NCBI RefSeq assembly: GCF_003171515.1
Contig: NC_089393.1
Span: forward strand, 1,488,001 to 1,552,000
Length of the DNA: 64,000 nt
Direction of reading: 5' to 3'
Origin: Pyrenophora tritici-repentis
Taxonomy: Eukaryota; Ascomycota; Dothideomycetes; Pleosporales; Pleosporaceae
Part shown: positions 32,347 to 42,997 of the stretch, in pieces
Position numbering within the stretch: the first letter of the stretch is position 1
How the letters are laid out: the number at the start of each line of letters is the position of its first letter
Notes under the pieces: generated by a model
The model's input: the letters and a program-made list of their open reading frames with translations, nothing else
Database searches by the model: none
What the model was told of the DNA's origin: nothing
Translations under genes and position numbers: made by a program

Positions 32347-32472
32347 TACGTGCTACTGCACCCTTCTTCAATAACTGCTGTTCACTTGTCTTTCCTCAAG
32401 CGTATTCTATTGTTTGTTTGATTGTCGAATACCTTGTTGAACGTCTTTTGCTGCCACCGTATTGCTTGTCGC

Positions 32473-35400
32473 AATGGCTGCAACCGAATCGTCTAGTCTT
32501 GTGACCAAGACTACCGTCATTCTTAAGAAGCCATCTAATTAGCAAGAATGGCTGTTTCTTAGGCGGGATAAAGCTACTCTTAATGGTATATGGGAGTACT
32601 GCAATCCCGACATGTCGCAACATGAGCTGAAGAAGCTTATTGAACCTGTGCGACCGACGCCTGCTACTGTAGCAGAAGGAGTAACGCTTCGCTCACAGCT
32701 TACTCATGAACAACGACTCGACTACCAGGACCTGCTAGACGCCTGGGAATACGACCAAAAGACCTATCTGCACCGGCAGAAGGCACTGAATGAATTGACA
32801 TCGGAGATTGCGCAGACAACTGCACGAAGCAATCTATCTACTCGAAGGCAAATCAACAGCCTACGAACGACTGAAGGCTCTTAAGGAGCACCTTTCGCCG
32901 AACACTGCAAGACGATCACGCGAGCTTGTAGTCAAGTACAGGGACTTGCAAGCAACACGGCGAGGCCGAGCGGTTGAAGGATGGCTGGACGATTGGATCA
33001 AGATCACCGACCAGATGAGAACGCTTAATCTACCGGACGTAAATGGTTCTCGGAGCCAGGAAGACTTCCTCATTGCCGTCAAACCACTCGATGACGCATG
33101 GGCAACAATGACGCTCACTGATCTCCTTGCTAAGGACGAAGCAGGAACAGTTCCATCTCTACGAGATTACGTGTCGAAATTTCGAACATTCCACAGTCGT
33201 ACAAGCCCTAGAGCAGCAGGAATAGGGACATTTTCAGCTACGTTAGGAATGGCTGATACAAACGGAGGTCACAAGCAAAGAAAGCCGAAGTGCTTTTGTG
33301 GCGAGTACCATTTGTTTATTGAGTGCAAATATTGCAACCCGAAACTACGAGAAGATGGCTGGCAAGGCGACAAGGATATCTTTGAAGCAAAAGAAAGGGC
33401 AAAGAAGCATCCAAAGCTAAAAGACTACATTCTTCGAGCAGAGAAGGGACAAGGACCTTCTAAGAAAAGACCGGAGATGACTAGCTCGAAGAACGGTACT
33501 GCATCTTCTTCAACTTCGACTCCGACTCCTATTCGCTTTGACGACGATCAACTAGCCACGAGTCCTATTCAGACAAACGCCTTAATACAGACTTTCAATA
33601 CTGCAACGACTAAAGTACCACACCTTATGAACCGATGGGTGTTGGATCCTGGATCGAACGCACATGTTTGCAACACTAGACAATTTGGCTGGTCCTTTGT
33701 AAGGAAAGCTAAACCTGGAGAAGTGATCTATGCTGGTGGCCAGGTTGTTCAGATCGCTGAATGGGGCACTGTTGTACTCAATGTACGAACACCATCTGGC
33801 AAGGCACCTATTAAGCTCACTCACGTTGCATTGGTAGAAGGGTTCTTTGCCAATGTTCTTGGTCTATCGCGCTGTCGACCGCTAGGAATCCATTTCGATT
33901 CAGGACGCGACTTGCTATACCAGAACAACCCGAGCAATGTGTCGCAATGCTGGAGTACAGCAATGGGCACTGGCTTATCGATGCTGAGGAGAATGACAGA
34001 CCCGAGCTAAGTACGTTATCAACATTTGCTGCTCGGTTTCAGCCCAAAGAACATCTCAGAAACCAAGACCAGCGATCGTTGCTACGGCCAACGAAGCGCA
34101 TCAGTTGTGGGGACATGCGAGCAAGCAGGCAATTGATCATCTGCCTGAAAGCGTTACAGGTTTTGAACTTGTTGGAGACAACAAAGCGCCGAAATGGAAG
34201 GACTGCGATGTGTGTATCCAGTCGAAAATGACGCAACAAATCTCTCGAAGGACCCCTGAAGATACGAATACAACGCCTTTCTATCGCGTTGGCATTGATC
34301 TGGTTCAATTACTTCCTCAAGGAGAAGCTTGTTACAATGGTGACAAGTATGCCTTTCACGCGATCTGCCATTCGATTAAGTGGCATGAAGTCACAACGAT
34401 ACCAAACCGACAAAAGAGCACCCTTGTGAATGTGATTAAGGCTCTAATTGCAAAGATTCAACGACAATTCGAATACACTGTGGTTGTATTTCGTATCGAC
34501 AGCGAGCCTGGTTACCGCGAGCTATTGTACGATGTCTGCAAAGAGCTTGGTATCAAGATTGAAGCGCGAGCCGCTGATACTCCTGCGCAAAATCCAAATG
34601 CTGAAAGAGCTGGAAGAGTCATAGTCGAACGGAAGAGCATTGAGAATCTCATCAGGACTTCCAAAGGAATTAGCAAACGAGCTTGTTATCACTGCGCTAT
34701 GTTGCTTAACATCACGCCAACAGAGAGCCTCGATTGGGAGACGCCTTACCAAAGAGTGTTTGGTAGAAAACCATCAGTAGCGCATATGGCTCCAATTGGA
34801 TGTCGTGCTCACGTGCTCGACAGAAAGGTCAAGCGTGGAGACAAGCTTGAATCCCGAACGATGATTGGATATTTGGTTGGTTACGATTCGACAAACATCT
34901 TCCGTATCTGGATACCATCTAAGGGACGTGTTATACGAACACGCGATGTGGTCTTTGCACGACAGCACCTCATGAAGAACGACGATGAGCCTGAGAAGCT
35001 CTCAGAAGAAGCTGAGCGATTAATTGAGATCTTGGATATACCCACACCTCAAGCGCTCATAGACATTGAGGACCTTCTGTCTCCATTACAGAAACAGACT
35101 TATGAGGAAAACAACTCTTTAACCCAGAATGACCGAAACGATGCTGAAACAGCAACCGAGAAAGATATTCAGTTCGAACTAGGGAATCTAGACAAGGAAT
35201 TCGATAATTCTGCAACACCAGAATCTACGATTAGGGTCAGACATCCCGATGATAGCCCTACAACACAGAATCAATGGTTTCCCGTCGACAAAACGTACCA
35301 GGCGGTTGGGGAGATCAATACCAAGACTACGTGCCAGACCGATACCAGAACAACGCTCCAAGACGTTTGAATCCAGAGTTGGCAGTCAAGAGAATGTGAT

Positions 35401-37226
35401 TGAAGGACACCGAAGACGACACCGAGCCAACTACTCTGATCATAATCACCTGAGTACGAATATGACCTACTATAGTACATTTTTGGCCGCAATCAGTCAA
35501 CCAGAACGACGAAACTGTTCAGAGATTACCGAAAGTTCGACTCTATAGAGATCAGCTGCCACCACCTCCAAAACGCTATCGAGACGTTGCTACGCACCCA
35601 CCATTTGCCAATGAGTTTCAGAAGGCAATGAATGTCGAATTTGACAACTGTTGGAAGAAAGGTTGCTTTGCTCAAACACCTGCAACCTCATCAACTGCTG
35701 ATGCTGAGGTTTTACCCCTAATGTGGGTGTACACATACAAGTTCGATCAAGATGGATACTTGTATAAGTTCAAGGCTCGACTTGTCGTACGCGGAGATCT
35801 TCAAGCAGAATGGGGAGACACCTACGCGGCCACGCTGGCTGCCCGAGTCTTTCGAGGATTAATCGCGCTAGCTGCTGCGTTCGACCTCTTAATGTTTCAG
35901 TACGATGCACTAAACGTTTCTAAACGCACGAGTAAACAGAAAGCTTTTCTGTATACACCTGAAGGCTTTGCAAAACAGTATGGAGAACTACTCCTAATTC
36001 GTCGAGCATTGTACGGTCTTAAGGAAGCTCCATTGCTTTGGTATGCAGAACTTCAGAAGACCCTAAAGAAGCTGGGGTTAAAAGCAGTTCCTGGAGTTCC
36101 TTGCTTGTTTGCTAACAACGATCTGATCGTTTTCTTTTACGTCGACGATATTGTGGTCCTAGTGCATCCTTCAAAGACAAGTTACAAGGAGGAATTCGAA
36201 AAGCGCTTGCTACAAATCTACGATCTCCGAATACTTGGCAAATTAAGTTGGTTCCTTGGGATTCGTGTGATACGCGATCGACCTTCGAAGAGCATTTGGT
36301 TAATTCAAGACTCCTTTATTAACAAGGTTGCAAGCAAGTTCAACCTAACAAGCGACAAGGGATACCCGATTTTCCGATGAAGGAGAACGTACTACCACCG
36401 TCAACGGAAGAACCAAACTCTAAGCGCACAAAAATCTATCAACAACTAGTTGGATCACTGGCTTACATTGCCACGTTTACACGACCTGATGTCGCACGAG
36501 CGCACTCAGTACTGGCCCGACATCTTGCAAACCCTGGCCAAAAGCATTTATACGCAGCAATCCATTGCTGGCGTTATCTTATTGGCAAGAGAAATCTGGC
36601 GCTCAAGGCCTCAGGAACTCAAAATGAGAAAGACCTGTTCGTAATCCCCGTAGAGAACGCGGACAAGTATACAGACACGGTTGAACCAATATTTTATGGC
36701 GCATCTGATGCTGCCTATGCGGACGAACCTGACACGAGAAGAAGCTCTGAAGGATACTTGTTCAAGCTATACGGCCTGCCTGTTGACTGGAAGGCTGCTA
36801 TCCAGAAGACTGTTACAAAGTCCACAACAGAAGCAGAACTTCTAGCTCTGTCCCGAGCTGGCGGAGAAATAAAATGGTGGAACAGGCTGTTCCGCGAAAT
36901 TCGATTTAATCCAGATATAGTCTCGAAGATCTGGTGCGACAATCAACAGACTGTTGGCATAGTCACAAGGCTGAAGAGAAGCTTCAACAAAGCTAAAACA
37001 CGTGGACATTCATCAGCTGTGGCTACGACAAGAGGTAGAGGCTGGAAGAATCCATGTAGACTGGAAGCCGACTGCCTACATGCCCGCCGATGGACTGACA
37101 AAGGTACTACCTCGACAGAAGCACGCCCAGTTCATCAAGCAGCTTGGTCTTGAAGACGTCTCAGATCGCTTAATCACCACCATAAAGGACATCAACAACG
37201 AGTCTCTCTTAGAGATACATGATTAA
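32473..37226 (+). pseudogene. Broken Copia gag-pol
   Basis: Starts at ATG 32473, meets a TAG after about 17 residues (near 32538), then shifts frame near 32825, 33940 and 34065, with stops between 35370 and 35628 and further shifts near 36378 and 37000. Recognisable in order: gag with a Cys/His-rich CFCGEYHLFIECKYC segment, protease WVLDPGSNAHVCN, integrase with GHASKQAI and the D-D-E region (YRVGIDLVQ, NAERAGRVIVE), reverse transcriptase with YVDDIVVL, and RNase H with YGASDAAYADE and KSTTEAELLAL. Every enzymatic module is present but no continuous polyprotein can be made. Confidence 0.92.
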
Positions 37227-37262
37227 TTTCAGCTTTCACTGTTCATTCAAGCTGGGGGGGTG

Positions 37263-37454
37263 TGTTGCCATTCAGGACTACCCTTCTTGGAATCGGCCCG
37301 ATGCTTCTTGGCCGAATGTTCTACAACCTTCACTTTCACTCCTTTGCCGTCATGTGCTTACGCACATCTCATGTATATAACCTTGTGTATCTACTCCGTA
37401 GGACAATCAACGCAGTTCTCATATGCAGTTGTTGACGTCTTGTCTACTGCGATA
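37263..37454 (+). repeat. 3' LTR of Copia element
   Basis: 192 bp, identical by eye to the 5' LTR, preceded by a G-rich polypurine tract and followed by the duplicated CTAGT. Confidence 0.96.
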
Positions 37455-37990
37455 CTAGTATCTACGACGGCGTCATCTTGACGCCCGCCATACGAGTTTA
37501 TGAGGGTATCAATGTATGAATCGAGTCCTGCTTGGGTACCGCTTTCGAGGATTGCCAGAGTATCTGCGTGAGTTTACATTTTGGGTCGGAGTGCGGGGTG
37601 TGTGGCTAGAACAGTGGACTCTGTGGTGCTTGTCTGAGTTACGCGATAATTTAGCGTTGACACAGCTGGTTCTCGGTTGACTGAGTGGTTGGGTAAACAA
37701 GAGTTTTCAGCTAGTTGGGAAGAACAGTTAAGAAAAATCATGTGACGGAGACCCTTACGTGAAACCCTGCAGCTCCAACCTGCGTTTGGTCTCAATTCAC
37801 GCGATAGGATACTCCCGTCGATCGATTCCTTCAGCAACACAACCAGAACACCTTCCCCTTGGCGATGGAGGGAGTTGCAGTGGTTTGCCTGAAAGACTGC
37901 CGCTTCTTTTTGAGTCCCTAAATTTTGATGGTTTAAAGAAATGCCACATGGTTCCCAGATTCGGTTCGTTCTACTTGGACAGGCTTAGTG
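37455..37990 (-). pseudogene. 5' part of the host gene interrupted by Copia
   Basis: Two exons are visible: one from about 37990 to 37759 (coherent reading with NSLHRQGEGVLVVLLKES and ELRPNAGWSCRVS) and one from 37563 to 37455 (AILESGTQAGLDSYIDTLIN, then up to the insertion). They are joined by a 195-bp GT-AG intron (37564-37758) with matching phase. The 5' limit is uncertain because an in-frame stop lies just upstream, probably inside another intron. The family was not recognised. It forms one gene with 31120-32140, split by 5.3 kb of Copia. Confidence 0.65.
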
Positions 37991-40005
37991 AATATTCAGG
38001 ATCTCAGCTGAGGAGCAGGCAGATATCGCAAATACTCTGGTATTGGTGATTCGATTCTTCTTTTGGTAAACATTAAGTCTGGTCTTGCATTTTGAGCGAC
38101 ATAGTGTAAGGGAATGAAGAAAATAAATACTTAGCGAAATACCTAACTGCAAAAATGGGTAGTTCCACGGTACCCATTTTTGAAGTGTTAGAAGAAAGAA
38201 CCTTGGTAAAACATCAGATATTTTCTGGAGATATAACTTCCTTGTTGAGAATATCTGAGTTCAGTCCAGGGTAGAAGGTGCTTGGGAGTCACATGATATG
38301 CTGGTGTGGCAGGCACTGCCCGGTGGGCAATAGCACCCACCACAACAGAGTGAGTCTGCGACACTCAATACGATAGTCAATACAAAATACGTTGCAGCCA
38401 CCCCGCCTTGTCCCTCCTCCCACTCGGTTATCCATAGTAGTCATACTACTAGAGGGACCTTGTTCCAATATTCCTGGTCAATCACACTGTGTGCTCACAA
38501 TATGGTAGCAACTCCAGTACCACAGTACAGTCAACCGAGGCACAAAACCACTGCATCTAAGGGAATTCAAAAGAGTGCATCGACGCAGAAAGTTCCAGAT
38601 CAAAGAGAACCCTAGCCAGAATGATCCTGGGCTGCCTGATCTGACGAAAGCTCTACTGAGTTTTTTTCTCTTTACAATACCCAAAGTTCGCTAATGGATA
38701 CGGAAGCTCTACGAGAGATCTACCTCAGTGACAGTTGCACTACCAGAATCGAAATGATTGAAACTCTGACATTCGCAGGGTACGCGCAAGGAAATTCGTA
38801 CCATGGTATAGTCAACCGAACCGGGACAGCGTCCCGCAAAACCATGTTCGCGTACGATCGCAGCGAGCCATTTCGATATTGTCATCTAATTTAACATGTG
38901 CAGGGTGTGAATGTGCAGCTACGAGAGCTGGATCAGCCCGGGGTCGCTTTGGTAATTCCCATCGCTACCACATCAACATGTCTTGTGCCGTACCTACCTA
39001 GGCATAATTCGGTGCAGCTTGAAAGCTAAGCCATTAATAGACTAGTCGCAGATTGCAGTGGAGTTTGAAAATATATGTCCTGCATCTGGTGCGTGATCGG
39101 GAGAACGGCTATCAATACACGATTTTAATTGGAGCGGGGCTATTCAATCGTCAGTCCGCTAGTATTGGAGACGATAGATCGTGGCGTCGCAGATGGGCTA
39201 AATCTCGTGGAAGTTGCCGCCGTCATGGAGTTGAACGAGATTTTGTCGATAAACAGGGCAGCAAGAAAGTTCATAAAGAGCGGTGTGTCTTCGGAACCTG
39301 ACGATATATTGTTTTGAGTAATAAGAAGTTTGCTTGACAGATGCCTGGGCAAGTAGAATGCATGTTAGATCGTGTATACCAATCGCATGTTAGGTAGACT
39401 GACGTTCGCCTCGCCGATCAGTCGTCGCGCAACCGCGGTTAACTAGTTAGACCTCGCCTGTGGGCTTTTCAATATCTTCTTCCACCGCCACGTCCACAAA
39501 AACACACATCGACTTCCTCGGGGAGAAGGAGATAGGGCATACGGCTGAAAACGAGCTCTTATTAGCCGGCCTACTTTCCCCGCTCATGGAATTGTATGCC
39601 CACCTCGACCTGATGGGACCTGCATCCCACGTGTTACTCCACCCCCGCATGTACATATCGCTTAGCCCAGAACGTCTACCCCAGGGCTAGGAGTTGACCC
39701 CGAAGATCCCGAGGTCCAAGCCGGTTGATTAGCGGATTAGCCAGCCACCTGCTGCGAGTATGTGGAACCTGGAAGAAACTCTGGAGAGCTAGCAGGTCGC
39801 TAGAGAAGAACAGCATAGTTGTATGCACCCCATGAGCCCGGATAAAGAAATGTACTGGGTTGACATGAACCGCTGCGGCGGATACGCATATTGGCCATGC
39901 ATACGCTAAGGTTCTAGAATAACCGTCGAAGAATATATAGGACACGATGCAGGTCCGCTGGTAAGACAGACTCAGCCAAGAACGCATTTCAGATCATCGT
40001 TCAAC
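37991..40005. other. Gene-free 2-kb stretch upstream of the xylanase
   Basis: No gene could be supported; short readings such as 38694-38894 and 39460-39690 lack domains. It contains a perfect hairpin at 38151-38181 and one GGCTAAA heptamer at 39196-39202, the consensus of the xylanase activator XlnR/Xyr1, about 0.8 kb upstream of the xylanase start. Confidence 0.4.
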
Positions 40006-41132
40006 ATGCGTTTCTCCAGTATCGTCGCCAGCTTGGCTTTAGCCAGCTCTGCCATTGCAAGCCCGTAAGGAAACTCACCTCGTTTCTGGCATTTACATAC
40101 TGACTTCAACCCAGCACTTCCTGCTCTGGCAATGACACTGGCAATGACAAAGACAGTCTCTACAAGGCCATGAAGAAGGCGGGACGAGAGTTCGTCGGCA
40201 CAGCCCTGACTATCCACAACGAGACTCGTGAACAAGAGATCATCAAGCAGGAATTCAACTCCTTCACCCCGGAAAACGCGATGAAGTTTGAGTCTCTGCA
40301 TCCATCTCGTTACAACTACACTTTCGATGACCCCGACCGCTATGCGGCTTATGCCAAGAAGAACAACCTTGAAATACACTGCCACACTTTGGTCTGGCAC
40401 TCCCAGCTTCCTGCGTGGGTTTCTGAGGGCGGCTTCGACAACAAGACCCTCATCAGCATCATGGAGGACCACATCAAGACCGTCATGACCCGCTACCAGA
40501 GCGTCTGCACACGCTGGGATGTTGTAAATGAGGCTTTGTTCGACAACGGCACCTACCGCACCAGTGTCTGGTACAACACCATCGGCGAGGCCTACCTCCC
40601 CATCGCTTTCCGCCTCGCCAACAAGTACCGCGGCAAGGCGCAACTGTTCTACAATGACTACAACCTCGAGTACAACGACAACAAGACCGCAGGTGCCGTC
40701 CGTATCGCCAAGCTCATCAAATCCTACGGCGTTCGCATCGACGGTGTTGGCTACCAGGCCCATCTTGCCATCGAGTCCACACCTACTTCTCCAGGTGCTG
40801 CTCCCGACCAGAAGACCCTAGAAGCTGCTCTCCACGCGACTGCCGACCTGGGTCTCGACGTTGTCTACACTGAGCTTGATCTTCGCATGAACACTCCTGC
40901 CACCCCTGAGAAGCTCCAGGTTCAGGCCGAGTATTTCGAACGAGTAGCCAAATCTTGCATGGCTGTCAAGAGGTGCATTGGCATTACTCTTTGGGGTATC
41001 TCTGACAAGTACTCTTGGATCCCGGGAACCTTCAAGGGAGAGGGCGCTGCACTTGTGTGGGACGACAAATATGAGAAGAAGCCTGCGTATGCCGGACTCA
41101 TCGCGGGCATCAGAGCTCCCAAGGGTCAGTAG
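40006..41132 (+). CDS. Secreted GH10 endo-1,4-beta-xylanase
   Basis: Hydrolyses internal beta-1,4 linkages of plant cell-wall xylan outside the cell. Exons are 40006-40064 and 40115-41132 with a 50-bp GT-AG intron, giving 358 residues. Exon 1 encodes the signal peptide (MRFSSIVASLALASSAIA). The GH10 barrel is complete: ENAMKFES, the HTLVWH strand, acid/base Glu159 in WDVVNEAL, nucleophile Glu273 in TELDLR, and WGISDKYSW near the end. There is no cellulose-binding module. A further short intronless start at 40170 would lose the signal peptide and the first strand, so it is not used. It is intact despite lying between Copia and hAT insertions, and supports a plant-degrading lifestyle. Confidence 0.96.
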
Positions 41133-42842
41133 TAGGTTAAGGTATCATCCTCAGATAGAAATTTGGTCAATATAGAAATACTCTCATATTCCATCGGGTT
41201 CTATTTCACATCATGTGCTTTTGAACAACGCCCATCAAGGGACAGCCACAGCTTATATACCCCTGTATCTCCTTTCTCAACCTCCCCCAGTCATGCTTCA
41301 ATGTTTCATAGGGTCTCCTGTATCAGACCTGTCTCTTTGTTGCGAATTGTGGGATTTTTTTGGTTTCCATTTGCTGGCAAGTTTGTTTGCCAAATCTTCC
41401 ATGGGTTTATCCCTCTTGTTACCAATTCTCAGGTCTGTGAGCTGATAGCCAAGTTCATCCACGGAGCCTTTCTTCTTTCGTAGCTCTCCAGGAGGCATTT
41501 CCTGCACTTGTTGTTTTGAAGCCACGCGAGAAAACGGGATCTCTTGATATTGGCAAAAACTATTTAAATCCGCACTTGGAATGCGCTGTCAAGTCTCATT
41601 GGCAGGATACGATGTTGGATTCCGCAATCAGAATCCGCTGTCGGGATGCGCTGTCGGATTCTGCTCTTACGTATTCGGCTTTTGGGAATTCGCTATTGGC
41701 ATCGCCTAGTTGAATCTGCTATTGTGAGTCTTCTATGAGGAGCCTATGTGCATAATATGCTATTATAATTGATTGCTAACACCCGCTGTCGCGATACGCT
41801 GTTTGGTTACGGTGTTAAGATGTGCTGTCTGGAAGCACCCTTCAAAGATTTGCGGACATCAATCCAAATTTACACCCCACTTTTGTAATTGAAATTGAGA
41901 TCAGATATCTCGAAGGCAGCTGTCGAGGAATGCGACAAATCCACTGTCAGTGTAGGTTATCGTGGGGAGGAACAAGATCGGGCTTTCGCGGCTATCAGGA
42001 TTCCGACAATGGGAATCTACTGTATGACCTCGCTATCCAGGTCCATGAGATTTCGCTGTTTCAAACTGCTTTCGAAAACCGATGTCAGATAAGCTGGTGT
42101 TGGAAGATCTGTTATCAGGAAATTTGTTACCGGCGCTATTGAGGATTCTGCACCCAGGATCTTTTCTGGTAAGGTCTGCGACAACAGCATCATGCTGTTT
42201 TAGTATCTGTTACTAGTGCCTGGAAGGTCACGATCTTGGCGATTAGCGATTTGTTAATGGATTGCTCGCTTCTTTGGTGTCGAGATGAGGAACGCAGCAC
42301 AAAACACTAATGCCGGAAACGAACTAGCTTCACTCGCCTCATTACACCCGCATTGTTGTAGCACGCCACCTTGGAAGTGCTAAATTGTCTACAAGTGCGC
42401 AAGAAAAGGGTACGGCGAGATTCCCACCAGCAATTATCCACTTGTAGTCGTTTTCAAGGTTGTTTGCGCTTACACTGGTGTCTCGGGTAGGTAGCTGCAA
42501 GTGGGACGCAGCTTTGACGTCGTTCTGCGTCAATCAGCACATGCGCTTGTCTAATTCGTAGGTAAGTATGACAGTATGATGCAGGCAGTTTTGAAGTGAT
42601 GAGATTATGAGGCGCTGGGGAATACAACATTAGTGTAGCGTATAGTGTTAGCACGCACTGCCTACCTGCGCTTCAACTTTTGACAAACGGCCAGCAATCA
42701 TTGTCGCTCATCGCTAGCGCATTGATCAAATTAGAGCAAGCGCAGATAAAAGAGAACTAATTGCCCGTTAAATCAGACGCCTCACTATCCGCTTCATCTA
42801 TATCCATTCAATCACCGGTAGGCACTGCTCCGGCCAGGGACC
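41133..42842. other. Gene-free 1.7-kb stretch with degenerate short repeats
   Basis: No supported gene. The section 41578-41725, and more loosely onward to about 42140, is made of degenerate copies of a 10-14-bp motif described separately. The rest shows nothing I recognise. Confidence 0.5.
41578..41725. repeat. Degenerate short tandem repeat
   Basis: Eight or more variants of a core like AATCCGCTGTCGG occur in succession, for example AATGCGCTGTC, AATCCGCTGTCGGG, ATGCGCTGTCGG, ATTCTGCTCTT, AATTCGCTATTGG and AATCTGCTATTG, at irregular 12-17-bp spacing. Looser copies (CCCGCTGTCGCG, GATACGCTGTTTGG, TGTGCTGTCTGG) appear up to about 41835. Confidence 0.55.
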
Positions 42843-42997
42843 ATGATCGCTACAAGCCTGCTATCTGCCCGAAGCCGTATATCCTCTGTTGGATCACGAT
42901 ACTCGCACCCCAACGATGCTGAAGAACTTGATTCTGGTACCGGCACGACTAGTACTCAGCCCTGTTCTCCTTCGTACTTGTCATCCGACCTTAGCAG
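42843..42997 (+). pseudogene. 5' fragment of a host gene interrupted by a hAT element
   Basis: The first 51 codons of an uncharacterised Ser-rich protein (MIATSLLSARSRISSVG at the start), broken at codon 52 by the hAT insertion at 42998. The last eight bases, CTTAGCAG, are the target duplication. The reading frame resumes exactly at 46109. Without the transposon the ORF would be 355 codons. No known domain. Confidence 0.8.

Larger units (their letters stand above)
32141..37454 (+). mobile_element. Ty1/Copia LTR retrotransposon
   Basis: 5314-bp element flanked by the 5-bp duplication CTAGT (32136-32140 and 37455-37459). Two 192-bp LTRs are identical by eye. The primer binding site directly follows the 5' LTR and a G-rich polypurine tract (37254-37261) precedes the 3' LTR. 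Gag, protease, integrase, reverse transcriptase and RNase H occur in the Copia order but in a broken frame. Confidence 0.97.

Noticed and set aside
39196..39202. GGCTAAA as a proven XlnR/Xyr1 site for the xylanase
   Set aside because: It is a single heptamer about 0.8 kb upstream, and one match is expected by chance at this scale; mentioned only as a possibility.
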